Below are positions 20,938-31,934 of a stretch of DNA of 64,000 nucleotides, one piece after another. The notes below the pieces were generated by a model. It was given only the letters and a program-made list of their open reading frames with translations. It was not told the origin of the DNA and made no database searches. The position numbers were made by a program, and so were the translations under genes. This stretch comes from Tetramitus jugosus (taxonomy: Eukaryota > Heterolobosea > Eutetramitea > Acrasida > Vahlkampfiidae). The first letter of the stretch is position 1; each line of letters begins with the position of its first letter. Location of the stretch: the NCBI GenBank assembly GCA_937625935.1, contig OW569385.1, positions 62,001 to 126,000 on the forward strand. The letters are read 5' to 3'.

Positions 20938-21796
20938 TTTTCTTTTTTTTCGTGATTTTTTTTGTGTGGTCCAGGAGGAGACAAATTTCGGCTATTCACT
21001 AATTTACCGCGCGTCTTACAATTTGATTGCCGCTGAGGTTGTATATCCGCTTTTGTTTCGAACTTGTTGGTGGTAAGTGAACACCTACCTGACCTATGTC
21101 ATACGGGCCACAGTGAATGGAATGTAAAATTTGTTGCTTCTGGTTGGAATAGTTCATGTTCGAGTCGTTGCATTTTGTCATCCCATCAAGCGCTGTTTTA
21201 GTCGGGAGTTTATTTTGAGTTTGCTGTTGCTAAAGTGGGCGTGATGGTTGTATTCTGGTCTTCCATTCCAATTCTTTAAAATACGAAGAAAGGTCAGACG
21301 TTTCAGAAACAAATTGATTCTGCTCCATACGAAAGCAACAAATTGTTCTTGCGTGTTAGACCTCCACTGGACCTTTTCAAAACATTCCTGTTCTTGCTAT
21401 CAATCACTTCACAACACCTCAACTGTCCAGATTCAAATCGATCCTACATACCTCGGTTGCAACATCCGCACAGTTCCTATCCTTCACTCGCAGTCATCAG
21501 TCAATCGCGCCATCACCGCAAAGGACTCACATTCTAAACTTGGCTGAACTTTGACCTCTTCACGGTCATTACGATAATCCCCGACTACGCCTTTGCACAA
21601 GCGAACAAGAAAGCTTTTTCGCCTGAACCCTCAGCTTCGTTTGGAAACATCAAAGCACGGAAAGAGAACACTACCCCCAGCAACAACAACACCAACCGCC
21701 AACCATAGAGAGAGAAGCACAACACCACCCCACCACTATCACTCTCAAAAAAATTATTAGAGCTACTCTCACTCGCACCAACTCAACAACTGTAAC
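20938..21796. other. Long divergent intergenic region / 5' UTR
   Basis: This 0.86-kb region lies between the small mitochondrial-type gene (leftward) and the RING gene (rightward). Only non-ATG or very short frames occur. The last about 150 bp are CA-rich (CAACACCACCC) and look like a 5' UTR of the RING gene. Confidence 0.5.
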
Positions 21797-22822
21797 ATGA
21801 CAACCACCACCACTACTCCCAGCATAACTTCAAATAACAATCATAATAATACGAACCAACCATCAATCGTGAACAAGAAGATGATTGAAGAAGCTTCAGC
21901 TTGTGGTAGTCATCAGACTCCAGATTCCACCACCACCACTCTCCACAACATGATGGACCATCATCCAATATCAACTTCAGCGACAATAACAACAACAACA
22001 ACAATTTCCACTCAAAAATCATCCAATAGCAAGCATGCGAGTACGAAGAAGCGAGAGGACATTGAAGAACTCAAAAAAAAATTTCCAGCACTGTTTGAGT
22101 CATACACCACTAGTGATCACCATAGCAAGAAGATGAAGAATGGTAGTGGTGGTGATGTGAACACGAATGATGATGATGACTATTATGATGATGAAGAAGA
22201 AGAAGAAGACGTTTGTCCCATTTGTCTAGATCCATTTGCAAATGACAATCCTGCTACCATTTGTTCATGCACTCACCAGTTTCATTTTCAGTGCGTGGAA
22301 GAGTGGTTACAACGCAGTTCCGAATGCCCTGTTTGTTATTCTAAACTACAGTATGATTTGATGAGTTCAGAAGAGGATGTTGCCTATGCGAGACAACAAT
22401 TGGGTTATCAGTCCACATTGGATCAAATCAATAGACATCAACAACAGCAGCAGCAGCAGCAGAGACACACGTTGGCTGCAACTACTGCTTCATCATCGTC
22501 ATCGGTGCTCAGTCAAGAAATCTTGGGTTTGTTATTGTTGAGGGAGCATAATAGAGCGCGATTGAGTGAACAGTCATCATCATCGTCCTCCGGAAGAGTT
22601 TCTTCACTACCACAGTCGACATCATCCACTGCAACATCTAGCAGCAGCAGTAGAAGTGGTAATGGTAGTCGTCACAGGACTATGACGCAAACTGCACCAC
22701 CACCACAACAACAAGCACAGCGTTCCTCCCGAAGTTTTATCGGCAAGATTTTTGACAAGTTTTTTGCTTCTTCTTCAAGTGCAAGTGGCAATGCCAGCAG
22801 TCATAGCACTAGTTTCCTATAA
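21797..22822 (+). CDS. RING-H2 finger protein, probable E3 ubiquitin ligase
   Basis: This is a 341-residue protein with a single RING-H2 domain at 140-180. Zinc ligands are C140, C143, C158, H160, H163, C166, C177 and C180 (CPIC ... CTHQFH ... CPVC), with the usual Trp (EEWLQ) before the last Cys pair. Everything else is low complexity: Thr/Asn/His-rich N terminus, an acidic run just before the RING (DDDDYYDDEEEEED), then Gln- and Ser-rich tails and a final FIGKIFDKFF segment. RING-H2 domains recruit E2 enzymes; the target cannot be predicted. There is no transmembrane segment. Confidence 0.9.
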   Translation: MTTTTTTPSITSNNNHNNTNQPSIVNKKMIEEASACGSHQTPDSTTTTLHNMMDHHPISTSATITTTTTISTQKSSNSKHASTKKREDIEELKKKFPALFESYTTSDHHSKKMKNGSGGDVNTNDDDDYYDDEEEEEDVCPICLDPFANDNPATICSCTHQFHFQCVEEWLQRSSECPVCYSKLQYDLMSSEEDVAYARQQLGYQSTLDQINRHQQQQQQQQRHTLAATTASSSSSVLSQEILGLLLLREHNRARLSEQSSSSSSGRVSSLPQSTSSTATSSSSSRSGNGSRHRTMTQTAPPPQQQAQRSSRSFIGKIFDKFFASSSSASGNASSHSTSFL

Positions 22823-23660
22823 TATACAGCCTGGAATAGATGTGCTCAAATGTTTCGATTGATTGCAATAACTTGACAAGAATGACAGTGACAACACACA
22901 CACATACAATATCATGTGTGAGAGGTGCAACTCAGTGCAGTTCACTTTTTTGTTTGGCAATGACATCTTGTTTGCTTTGTGTGCACACTTACACTTTGGA
23001 GAGTACCCGTATGATTGGATCCAAGGTACAACAACACTTTGTCAAGATTTTTTTAGGTTGACATGTCGTGGATCATTTGTTTTGATCAAATAAATACATG
23101 TTCATTATTAGTATTCAATTGAGCTTTACGAAGCTCTCCTGTTATCAATCGTTTTTCATGCATTTGCTCTGATCTCCTGTCCTGTAACTTGAGCTCCAAT
23201 TTCGCCCGCCAGAACACTTGACAGGTCAGACCGCCAAAACTTCGAAATTTAGAGTCGTTTTTTACCTTTTTGCCAGCCCGCGTTTTTCTTTGGCGCCTTG
23301 GGAACGAGTCAAGCCCATTTGATTAATTTCAATAAGAAGAATTATTATTCATCACAAAGCAACAGTGAGTACTCATTGCTAGCACGCACACGCACACTCA
23401 CTCAAACACTACACGGCTCACCCAATCATTTCCAATTATTTAAACAAGAGTAAGTAACCTCCCCTCCTGCTATTCATTCAAAAAGCTCTCAAAGTCTTTC
23501 TCATGTTCCAGTCGTCAGGAGACACAATGGCCTTTTTGTTGCTTTTTGGGTTGAATTCAACCAGTGCTTTACTTATCCCTGCTTTTGTCTCTTGTATTTC
23601 ATTCAGAGTGTTTCATGCGCCATTGGATTGAGCAAGCTTCACACAAACAGAACGAACATT
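22823..23660. other. Promoter and 5' UTR region of E2F gene
   Basis: The region holds E2F-type motifs (separate entries). It also has a possible 5' UTR intron from about 23452 (GTAAGT) to 23606 (ATTCAG) and an upstream ORF at 23615-23674. The left part is the 3' flank of the RING gene with AATAAA near 23089. A 73-codon frame at 22840 has no recognisable features. Confidence 0.45.
23231..23297. promoter_or_regulatory. E2F-type sites upstream of the E2F gene
   Basis: CCGCCAAA (23231-23238, reverse TTTGGCGG) and TTTGGCGCC (23289-23297) match the E2F consensus TTTSSCGC. TTCGCCCGCC also occurs at 23201-23210. They lie about 370-460 bp before the E2F start codon and suggest autoregulation. They are seen in sequence only; binding is inferred. 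Confidence 0.5.
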
Positions 23661-23674
23661 ATGAGAACAAGTAA
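23615..23674 (+). other. Upstream ORF overlapping the E2F start
   Basis: ATG at 23615 opens a 19-codon frame (MRHWIEQASHKQNEHYENK) that ends with TAA at 23674, overlapping the main ATG at 23661 in another frame. If transcribed, it would reduce initiation at the E2F ATG. It lies just downstream of a possible 5' UTR splice acceptor (23606). Confidence 0.4.
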
Positions 23675-26056
23675 AGAAAAAGAGAATTGTCAAATGACAG
23701 ATCATCAGGTGAGGAATCTCCAGAACACTGCTACGAATCAAAGTTCAAGATCATCGACCGTGGTTCCGTTCAACATGTTGAACTCTGTTCCTTTTCCTTC
23801 CATGTGGAACATGGGCGATTCAAGTCATGGAAGAGCGTTTCCTCTTCAACAGGTGCAAAACTTGGAGGGATCAGGGAATGGTGTGCGGCAATCAGTCAAG
23901 TCCTTTGCATTCTCACAGCCTTCTCCTCCTCCACCTTCTTTCTCACAAGAAGAAAACGGTGACAGGATCAAGGTGAATGGAGACGAACAAGGGACAGATG
24001 ACTGTGCATTTAGTGCTCTGCTTCGGAGCTCTGATGGTAGCGCAGTTCAAGTCATGAGCTCTGGTGAAGTGACACCGGTGACTCCCTCCTTACCAATGTC
24101 TCAATTGACCATTTCCAAAAGTGGTGGCGATTCCAGTCCGACTACTCCTAATAGTCCTCTCAACAATACAACTGAACAGGCAGGCAAGTCCAGGGACACA
24201 ACAGAGGAACAAAAGAAAGACGACGATGAAAAGAGCACGACAACGAGTACTGCTACTACCTCCACGAACAGAAAGGAAAAATCACTTCGGGTATTAACTG
24301 ATCGGTTTATTGAGCTATGTAACCAAAAGAAGGTTCAAACACCGAATTTTGAGATCAAGTTGGATGATGTAGCAAAGGAGATGAACGTAGAAAAGAGAAG
24401 AGTTTATGATATTATCAATGTGTTAGAGAGCATATTTGCTGTAAAGAAGACGGCAACAAATGTGTATCAATGGATCGGCCTAGATGAATTGACTCTTTCT
24501 CTGAATAAGATAAGGGTATGTGGTTGTTTGTGTTGGGTGCGTCACATTAAGTTACTTACTTTTTCTTTCTGTCTTTATAGTTGAGTGCGTTGCAAGACCA
24601 ACAACTTTACAACAGCATATCCAACACGAATATAACAGGTGAAGAGACAGATGCCATCAGACGGAGCCTTGAGTGTTTTCCAGAAGCAATGCGGAATCCT
24701 TCCCAACAGATGACTGGTCCGGTAGCCAAGAAGAGTGAGAGATCGCTCACTCAGTTGAGTCAAAAGTTTATTCAGTTATTTTTGGTAATTCAATCAATCT
24801 CCTTATCTCATCAAACCGTTGTTGACATTTTATTTAAGAATTACAATAATATAACGACAGAATCCAGTTTAAGAAGTATGTGTAATGCACCGAGGTATAC
24901 GCTCCTCCGTGATTCTTGCTACGCCCAACTGAGTCTAACACTCATCCTCTCTTTTTTCATTCAAACAGCAAAAGTAAGACGCCTTTACGACGTTGTAAAC
25001 ATTTTGGCAAGCTTGAGTCTTATACAAAAATGTAACATAACTGAAGGAAAAAAACAAAACGTTTTCAGATGGACTGGTCAATTATTCAACAAAATTGTTA
25101 CATGCACGAATGAAGAATCACAAACGACTGTTGAGTCTCACTCGCCAATCGCCACTGCTTCGTCATCATCTCTCGACAACACCACCTCTACCTCCAACTC
25201 CACCAATAACAATGACCCGTCCTTACTTATATCTCCATCGAAATCTGTTCCGTTAAAGAAACGTAAGCGAACTTCTCGATCTGTGTCTGCCGTCCAAACT
25301 TTCGATGTACTTGCGGACGAACAAAATGAGAAACAAGCATCGAACAACGAGACTTATCAATATGATAATGCAGTTGATACAACGAGGCTTTCAATTGATA
25401 GTAACTTGTGTTTGGATACATCTGGTCTCGCTTCCGCTGATAGCACTCCACAAAAGAAGGATGAGGAACATGAAAAGGAGAATCGAACTGGTTACGTTTC
25501 ACCAACGGACCGAAGTGGACTCCACTTTCAATTTAATTCACCTCCACCAAAGAGGAATCGACAGTGCGGAGGACTTGATATTACGCCAAAGATGAGTACT
25601 GCCACACAGAGTCACGATAGCAATAAGAAGCCATTGTCAACACTGTACTCATCTAATCAAGATCAGCTCGCACCTAAACTACCAAATGTTACTCGTGTTC
25701 TCAGTTACAGCATTGGCACGACGAAATTTACATCAATGCCGAGCCATTCGACAAACATGATCAACATCAGCAACAACATTAATACTAACACTAATAACAT
25801 TAACTTGCCCAAACCCATGCATCTCGGAGCATTGAATTCGCGGCTAACAATGAGCTCTGTATCTAATTTAATCTCAAGACCTGCTGTATCAACGACACCA
25901 ACATCGTTCACACCACCGGCTATATCAACCAACAATAACACTGTTGGATCCACTACTCCACTCTCCCCTTTGAATCATACCAGCCACAAATCACTCACCT
26001 CAGGTCAATCTAGGATAAAGATCTCTCTGCTGGGCTCATCCAAACAACATCAATAG
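23661..26056 (+). CDS. Atypical E2F transcription factor with two DNA-binding domains
   Basis: Exons 23661-24515, 24581-24784, 24839-24875 and 24969-26056 join in frame to 727 residues. Introns are 65, 54 and 93 nt; the first and third begin GTATGT and the second GTAATT. DNA-binding domain 1 (about 207-276) has DDVAKEMNVEKRRVYDIINVLES. Domain 2 (about 337-403) spans exons 2-4 and has KVRRLYDVVNILASLSLIQKC and NVFRWTG, the RRxYDxxN recognition helix of winged-helix E2F/DP proteins. Two tandem domains and no DP dimerisation region match E2F7/E2F8/DEL-type repressors. The long flanks are Ser/Thr/Asn-rich with SP/TP sites. The tiny 37-nt exon 3 restores domain 2, which supports the model. Confidence 0.92.
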
Positions 26057-26432
26057 CATGAACCAACTCCCTCCTACCACTCTACCCTCTCCCAATTCGA
26101 ACAACAAATAATTATATCCCTCCTGAAACAACCACTCCCACAGGAACAACCACTCATGACAAAATATTTGACCCACTCATGCAAAACAAGGCAACAAACC
26201 CTATGTTGAACAGAGAGAGCACAACAGTGCAGCTGCACTTTAGCCAGAGTCGAATATGATGCATCGTGCTCAATAAAGTTCTCCACACCATTCTGTGTCC
26301 CCCCCTTCTTCAAACAACCTTTCCTTGAACTCGAAAATTAGCCCGTGTGAAAAAGCAAAACAAATTTCACCCAAAAAAGCAAAAAAAAAATTGCAAATCG
26401 CAACAAACAATAGAACAAAAGCAACAACAATC
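26057..26432. other. Intergenic
   Basis: This is the 3' flank of E2F and the 5' flank of the TPR gene. AATAAA occurs at about 26271. The TPR frame is open from 26295 but without ATG until 26433. Nothing else is supported. Confidence 0.5.
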
Positions 26433-29400
26433 ATGACGATGACATCATATGCATCTTTGAGGCGACTTGGTCAACAACATTCACACATTACTCGTCAGAC
26501 TCTCAAGCATCAACCATCATGTTTTTCATTCAACATGTCTCATTTTCATCATCGTTTGTTACGCACCACAAATCATCAACATCATCAACGACATGTTGTT
26601 GTTAATCATCGTTTATTGACGAATACCGGTAGTAGTAGTAAACACACGTTGTACAATAACAATATTCAAAAACAACATTTTTCAACACTTGTTGCATCAA
26701 AACAACAACAACAATTTCAACTTCAACAACAAGAAAATAATGAAAAGAATGATGGTGAAAAAATTGTACTCTGTGCAAGTGCAAAACGAGAAATGAATTC
26801 ACTCATTGTTCCATTGCACTCCATTTTATCATTCTTCTCTTTGAACAATTCCAATAATAACACTAATAATAAGAATGAGAATGAGAATGAGAATGAGAAT
26901 GAGAATAATGAAAAGAGTAAAATTAGTCAAAAGATGAAGGAAACGATTCATGAAATGATTCAATTGATTCAATCATGTAATGATCAATCATATGCAAGAG
27001 TCATTGTACTTGCTCACAAGGCACTTTTATTGTCATCTCTTTTGAATGATCATACTGTTCATAGTGATAGTTGTGATCATGGTGGTGATCATCATGTAGA
27101 GAGATCAATGATGATGACGACGATGATGACATCGTATCTCTATCATTGGTCTTCTCGTTTCCTACTCGTGTTTTCCAACGCTCAAAAAACAAGATTGTTG
27201 TCAGAGTTGGTCTCACTTTCTCATTCTTCATCTTTGTCGGGGCTGTTGATGAACAATGGTGTGATGAATCAACAGGAAGAACAATCCATTTTTCAATTGA
27301 TTTCTCATGTGAGAATCATGATTGCACTCAAGAGAGGAGATGACATGTTGTTGAGAGTGTTGGATTCGTTGATTCATCAGTGTTTGATGCTGGTGGACAC
27401 TAGGGTTGATCACATTGAGAGTAGTAGTAGTGATGATGATGTTGGTGGAGATCCAATTGTGTTGAGAATGATGCAACAAGAGGGACTAGTAGAGTGTTTG
27501 GAAGATCAAACAAGGATGGCCAAGAGTACAGCTGCACTGTTGCACTTGTTGAAGGCGTTGGCGTGCAACGATGCAGGAATGGGAGAGGAAACTGTTGAAG
27601 AAACTACAAAATCCATTGAGTTGTTGAATGATTTCAGTGTGGCATATGTGATTCGAGGATTGACGCTATTGTCAATGGAGGAGACAGAACAGGGCCTCCG
27701 GGATTTGAATCAAGCAGTGCAGTTGGATGTGAAAGAGGAGGACAATGATGACAAATGGTTGAATAATCCATTGTCGTTGATGCAGAGAGCCATGGCCACA
27801 GTGAGAATGAATCCGCACGATGCTTTCCATGACATTGAGAGAGCGTTGGAGATGGAGCCAGATAATCCAACCATTTATTTGATCAGAGGTCATATGAATG
27901 CAGAGATGGATTCATCGGTTGATGATGCATTGCAAGATTACAGTACAAGCGTTGAGTTGAATCAAGGTGTGCCAGCTGGCTATTATTCAAGAGCCAATTT
28001 ATTGTCAAAGTATGATGATCATTTGATTGATGCATTGAATGATTTGGATTTGATTGAGAGCATGGATCAGAATTATGCAGCTGGATACAATTTGAGAGCA
28101 GTGATTTTGAATAAGCAAGGTCATTATTCGAAAGCGCTTGAATGTGTAGACAGAGTGATTGAGATTGATAGTCATTTCCCATTGATTTACGAGTTGCAGG
28201 GAAAGATTTATTTGGATGGATTGAGCGATAGGGAATCAGCAACGAAAAGCTTTGAGAAGGCAGTGGAACTACGATCAATGACTTGCGAGAGTTTAGTGAA
28301 TTTGGGAAATATTTACATGACGACAGGTAATCACGAACTTGCTCTTCAATACTTGAATGATGCGATTGAGATGGAACCTTACTCGAGTCAAACCTATTTT
28401 GCACGTGCCAAGTTTAATTTTGAATGCAAGAGGAATTTTAGAGAAGCAATTCAAGATTTTGAAAAGGGAATTGAAGTTGCAAACGAATCTCATGCACCAA
28501 TCAGCGAACAAGTATTTATCGATAAGGCAGCTTGTTTATTAGCTCTCAAAGATCATGCAAAGGCAATTGCTGAATTAAAGCATGTTCTTCAACTCGATAT
28601 ATCAAGCATGCAAAAGAGCTTATGCTTGATTCTCATTGGGGAGAGTTATGCTCAATCCAATAGAGTATCTCAAGCGATGGAGTGCTTGGACGAAGCCGCA
28701 GAAATGGCACCCAATGCACTCGTGCACTTTAAGAGAGCAATGTTGTTGAGAAATGTCTTGGATCGCAAGGAGGATGCACTGAGCAATTTTACCAAGGCAA
28801 TCGATTTGTCCAATGGTACTCGTGCTGAATTTTATTATGAGCGAGCTGTGACTTTTGTTGCACTGGACAATATTCAAGATGCGTTGAGTGATCTGAATCA
28901 GGCCATTGCATTGGACGCCGACTACGTGGAGGCATTGGGTGATAGAGCTAGCATTTACTTCTCTCAAAGTAAGTACAGGGAAGCGTTGGAAGACGCTGAT
29001 CATGTTATTCGATTGGAGCCGGACAATGTGGCCACATTCTACAACTTGAGAGGAAAGATTCGATCGATGAATGGTGAGGTACATGAAGCAAAAGAAGACT
29101 TTGATTTGGCAATCGAGCTCGGTCCAAACGATCCCACGGTCTATCTCAATCGAGCAAGACTTTATCTTGAGTCGTTGGACAATATTCGAAAGGGTTTCAT
29201 GGACTTGAGTCACGCACTCAGTATCAATGAGAAGTACTTTGATGTGTACTTGTATCGGAGCAACTATTACAGAACAGTGAGCAAGAATTTTAAGAAGGCA
29301 TTGGAGGATGGAGAGGCATGCGTACTCTTGGATCCATCATCTCCCTATGCATACTATGAGAGAGGCATGAGTCACTTGGGCATGGAAAGCTATGATTCCG

Positions 29401-29840
29401 CAATGAAGGATCTAAACAGATGCATTGAGTTACAATCTGATGACTCACGTATGTTTGGTGCTCGAGCACTGCTCAAACTCAAGTTGAATCAACCTGAGCA
29501 ATCGCTAGTTGATTGCTTGCGTGCCATGGAACTCAATTCCGTTGATGTCGACGCTCTGAATCTTGGGTCAGTCATTTTGATTCAACTGAATCGAACGAAT
29601 GAAGCTCTCGACTGTATTAGAGCTTCAATCTCATTGGATCAGACTCAAGTTGTTCCAAGAGTCATTCGAGCTTGTGCCCATGTCATCGCAGGCGTAGAAC
29701 CAGATCTGGCAAAACCAGATATCGAATGGCTGGAAGGCAATGGATCCATCGATAGATTCAACAATCTAAAGATGAGTATCCAAGAAACACAGATCGAGCC
29801 GCATGTTGCCCTATCCAACTTGTTTGACCAAACATTTTAA
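26433..29840 (+). CDS. Large mitochondrial TPR-repeat protein
   Basis: This is a 1135-residue protein. I start at the ATG at 26433, which follows a long open frame without ATG and gives an Arg/His-rich, acid-free leader (MTMTSYASLRRLGQQHSH) typical of mitochondrial import. After a Gln/Asn-rich spacer with a (EN)n tract, residues about 400-1110 form many 34-residue TPR units. Each has the W/L-G-Y-A-F-A-P pattern, for example AYVIRGLTLLSMEETEQGLRD and EALGDRASIYFSQSKYREAL, often ending DL..AIEL.P. TPR solenoids scaffold protein complexes; a specific partner is not evident. AATAAA overlaps the stop codon. A second mitochondrial TPR gene lies at 46607-48403. Confidence 0.85.
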   Translation: MTMTSYASLRRLGQQHSHITRQTLKHQPSCFSFNMSHFHHRLLRTTNHQHHQRHVVVNHRLLTNTGSSSKHTLYNNNIQKQHFSTLVASKQQQQFQLQQQENNEKNDGEKIVLCASAKREMNSLIVPLHSILSFFSLNNSNNNTNNKNENENENENENNEKSKISQKMKETIHEMIQLIQSCNDQSYARVIVLAHKALLLSSLLNDHTVHSDSCDHGGDHHVERSMMMTTMMTSYLYHWSSRFLLVFSNAQKTRLLSELVSLSHSSSLSGLLMNNGVMNQQEEQSIFQLISHVRIMIALKRGDDMLLRVLDSLIHQCLMLVDTRVDHIESSSSDDDVGGDPIVLRMMQQEGLVECLEDQTRMAKSTAALLHLLKALACNDAGMGEETVEETTKSIELLNDFSVAYVIRGLTLLSMEETEQGLRDLNQAVQLDVKEEDNDDKWLNNPLSLMQRAMATVRMNPHDAFHDIERALEMEPDNPTIYLIRGHMNAEMDSSVDDALQDYSTSVELNQGVPAGYYSRANLLSKYDDHLIDALNDLDLIESMDQNYAAGYNLRAVILNKQGHYSKALECVDRVIEIDSHFPLIYELQGKIYLDGLSDRESATKSFEKAVELRSMTCESLVNLGNIYMTTGNHELALQYLNDAIEMEPYSSQTYFARAKFNFECKRNFREAIQDFEKGIEVANESHAPISEQVFIDKAACLLALKDHAKAIAELKHVLQLDISSMQKSLCLILIGESYAQSNRVSQAMECLDEAAEMAPNALVHFKRAMLLRNVLDRKEDALSNFTKAIDLSNGTRAEFYYERAVTFVALDNIQDALSDLNQAIALDADYVEALGDRASIYFSQSKYREALEDADHVIRLEPDNVATFYNLRGKIRSMNGEVHEAKEDFDLAIELGPNDPTVYLNRARLYLESLDNIRKGFMDLSHALSINEKYFDVYLYRSNYYRTVSKNFKKALEDGEACVLLDPSSPYAYYERGMSHLGMESYDSAMKDLNRCIELQSDDSRMFGARALLKLKLNQPEQSLVDCLRAMELNSVDVDALNLGSVILIQLNRTNEALDCIRASISLDQTQVVPRVIRACAHVIAGVEPDLAKPDIEWLEGNGSIDRFNNLKMSIQETQIEPHVALSNLFDQTF
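26873..26906 (+). repeat. GAATGA hexamer microsatellite
   Basis: About five tandem GAATGA units lie inside the TPR gene and encode alternating Glu-Asn. Length change stays in frame. Confidence 0.85.
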
Positions 29841-30136
29841 TAAATTGGATCCAGTTGTAGAGCTTCCGGAATCTGTTGATCGATTGTTTAAGACCAGATG
29901 TCTGGACTCAAGGAGTTCTTGTCAAGGTGAGGACGTTCAAATAAAACGAGATGATCTAAGATTTATTGGAATCTATTCAGGTTTTATCATCCAGGAGCTC
30001 ATAGAATCGATATTTACAAAGTTTTAAAGCAGTTCACACCTACTGCATGCAAATTCCTTGCTATTTGGTTCAGTCTGCCAATTCACTCAGAAGTATTTCT
30101 AACCATTCGAAATACTTTTGATAACAAACCAACTGT
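29841..30136. other. Convergent intergenic region
   Basis: This is the shared 3' flank of the TPR gene and the PB1 gene. A frame open through 30027 is only the shifted tail of the TPR gene. Confidence 0.5.
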
Positions 30137-31207
30137 CTAATGATTTCTCTTGCATTGGGCTGGAGAGACACCAAGGGCAGCGCACTCTTGATTAACCCAA
30201 GCAAAGAAACGGGTATTACCGTTGGCTTGACTAACTGAGGAGTACATGTACTTAATCATTGGTTTAGAAGAAACGCAAACAGTTTCTGTATCCTTCAGTG
30301 ACTTGAGAACTACCTTGTTGTCAGTGACAATGAGAGTAGATTGAATGGTACCGTTAGTTTTCAACTCCGCGGCAATTGTAGGCAAGAGTTCTTCTACTCC
30401 ACCGGATCTTGCTGTTTTGGCACAGATTACTTGAACATTGGACATATCGAGAAAAGATCTGGTCTTCAAGTTATTCTCAACCAATGAAGCCAATTTCTGT
30501 TCTTTGAGTAACAATTGAATTTGCTGCAAAGGGTTCTCCTTCATCCCATGGTGGAACTCCACGAGGATCTTGGCCAGAATCTTTCCAGCAGCAAGAATAC
30601 ACTCCTCGCTCTTTGTCAATCTGTCCATTGCCTTAGTGGATGAAAGCATACTCTCGGCATCTATGATCAAGTGGGTGATATGGGATGGCCAAATGTTTTC
30701 TCTAAGGTTAGAGATGATGGCCTTCGAAGCCTTTTGGGTTGATCTGGATAATGCTTTTCTCTTTCTTGCATCACTGGATGAAGAAGTGGTATCATCCTCC
30801 TGGAAGGATGAATCAACAGGACTCAATACTGGGATAGATGGTTCCTCACTCAATTCCTCAAGTACTGGGTTTTCTTGATCGCTCCCATTGATCTCCTGTT
30901 CAACAGAACATTCAACGTCGGATGGAGTCTTGAAAACGAGATTCAAAGTGCTCTGACCCATGATTTCAGTTTGGACCTTGATGGCAGTCAAAAGTTCATT
31001 GTCAGACATTACTTGAATCAAATCCTTGTCATCGTCATAGTACTGGATGGAACAGAGTGGATACTCTTGCTCCTTGATTTGATAGAGGGCAAAGATTTGT
31101 TCCATTAGGGTATGGTACATGTCTGATCTTTTAGCCACAGTTAATCTTCTGATTTGACTTTGGTAGTGAACCTTGATATTAATAGTAGGTGCAGTAGTGT
31201 TGGACAT
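30137..31207 (-). CDS. PB1-domain protein with possible NYN/PIN-like nuclease fold
   Basis: This is a 356-residue protein. Residues about 9-92 form a PB1 domain: INIKVHY with basic RR at the start, then the acidic OPCA motif YYDDDKDLIQVMSDNEL, so it could bind other PB1 partners. A Ser/Glu-rich linker follows. Residues about 176-340 read HLIIDAESM, then NVQVICAKTARSGGVEELL, then STLIVTDNKVVLKSL and VCVSSKPM. That order (D-x-E/N near strand 1, a strand after an acidic helix, VTDN before a helix) resembles NYN/YacP-type PIN nucleases. The second part is inference from motif order, since key acids are partly replaced. Start ATG at 31207. Confidence 0.75.
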   Translation of the reverse strand: MSNTTAPTINIKVHYQSQIRRLTVAKRSDMYHTLMEQIFALYQIKEQEYPLCSIQYYDDDKDLIQVMSDNELLTAIKVQTEIMGQSTLNLVFKTPSDVECSVEQEINGSDQENPVLEELSEEPSIPVLSPVDSSFQEDDTTSSSSDARKRKALSRSTQKASKAIISNLRENIWPSHITHLIIDAESMLSSTKAMDRLTKSEECILAAGKILAKILVEFHHGMKENPLQQIQLLLKEQKLASLVENNLKTRSFLDMSNVQVICAKTARSGGVEELLPTIAAELKTNGTIQSTLIVTDNKVVLKSLKDTETVCVSSKPMIKYMYSSVSQANGNTRFFAWVNQECAALGVSPAQCKRNH

Positions 31208-31862
31208 TCTTCAGTGAATAGGGTTGTAATAGTGATGTAAGATATCTCTTTCTGGTGCTTGTTGCTTGATTTTGAGAGTGAATCGACACCCAATAGTTTC
31301 TTTTATACCACTGTCCTGAAAGGTTTTCCTTCAGTTCCAGAGAGACCTCCATTGTCGGTATTCCTTCAACTTCGATGCCACTTTTAGAAAACTCATCCAC
31401 GATGACCAAGAAATAATCTCAAGTAATCGAGCTCTGTAAGTTCCAACCGAACTTGGGATTGCCATCAACCCACACTTTTTTTGTTGAAAGATGAGGATTT
31501 CCAAAAGATTTAACCGATTGGTGTTGGTGCGAAAACTATGTTCAAAACAATTCCAAGCGTATTGATTAAGCCTTCACTGTCCAGAGTCACAAAGTGGCTT
31601 GTGGGATCGCGCTCTATTCCGAGTTGCTGTCCCATTTTGATCTAAAACAATAGAAACCTTTTCTTTTAAAAATGCTGAGCCTGTTGGCTTGCTGCATTTT
31701 GTTGGTGCGAGCCTATTTTGCTTATTTTCTTTTGAACGATACTTATCAAGCAAACGCCATTGCATCTGAATACCTCCAGTAATTAGGATCCCAACGAGCA
31801 AAAAAGGGTTTCCATTCCTAAACAAACTTAGTATTTGTTGGTTTAATGGCACACAAAAAACA
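31208..31862. other. Intergenic
   Basis: This 0.65-kb region lies between the PB1 gene start and tRNA-Pro. The only frames are short, and one runs through the tRNA. I see nothing supported. Confidence 0.5.
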
Positions 31863-31934
31863 GGGGACAACGGAGAATCGAACTCCGGGCCTCTCGCACC
31901 CAAAGCGAGAATCATACCACTAGACCATTGTCCC
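31863..31934 (-). tRNA. tRNA-Pro (TGG)
   Basis: The acceptor GGGACAA pairs with TTGTCCC. The A box is TGGTCTAGTGGTATGATTC and the T arm is CGGAGTTCGATTCTCCG. The anticodon loop TTTGGGT gives anticodon TGG. There is no intron, and the length is 72 nt. Confidence 0.96.

Noticed and set aside
21248-21547. 99-codon frame upstream of the RING gene
   Set aside because: It starts with TTG, has no domain, and lies in probable 5' UTR.
26295-26432. N-terminal extension of the TPR protein
   Set aside because: The frame is open but starts with GTG; the ATG at 26433 gives a clear mitochondrial leader.
31574-31915. 113-codon minus-strand frame
   Set aside because: It overlaps tRNA-Pro and contains no protein features.
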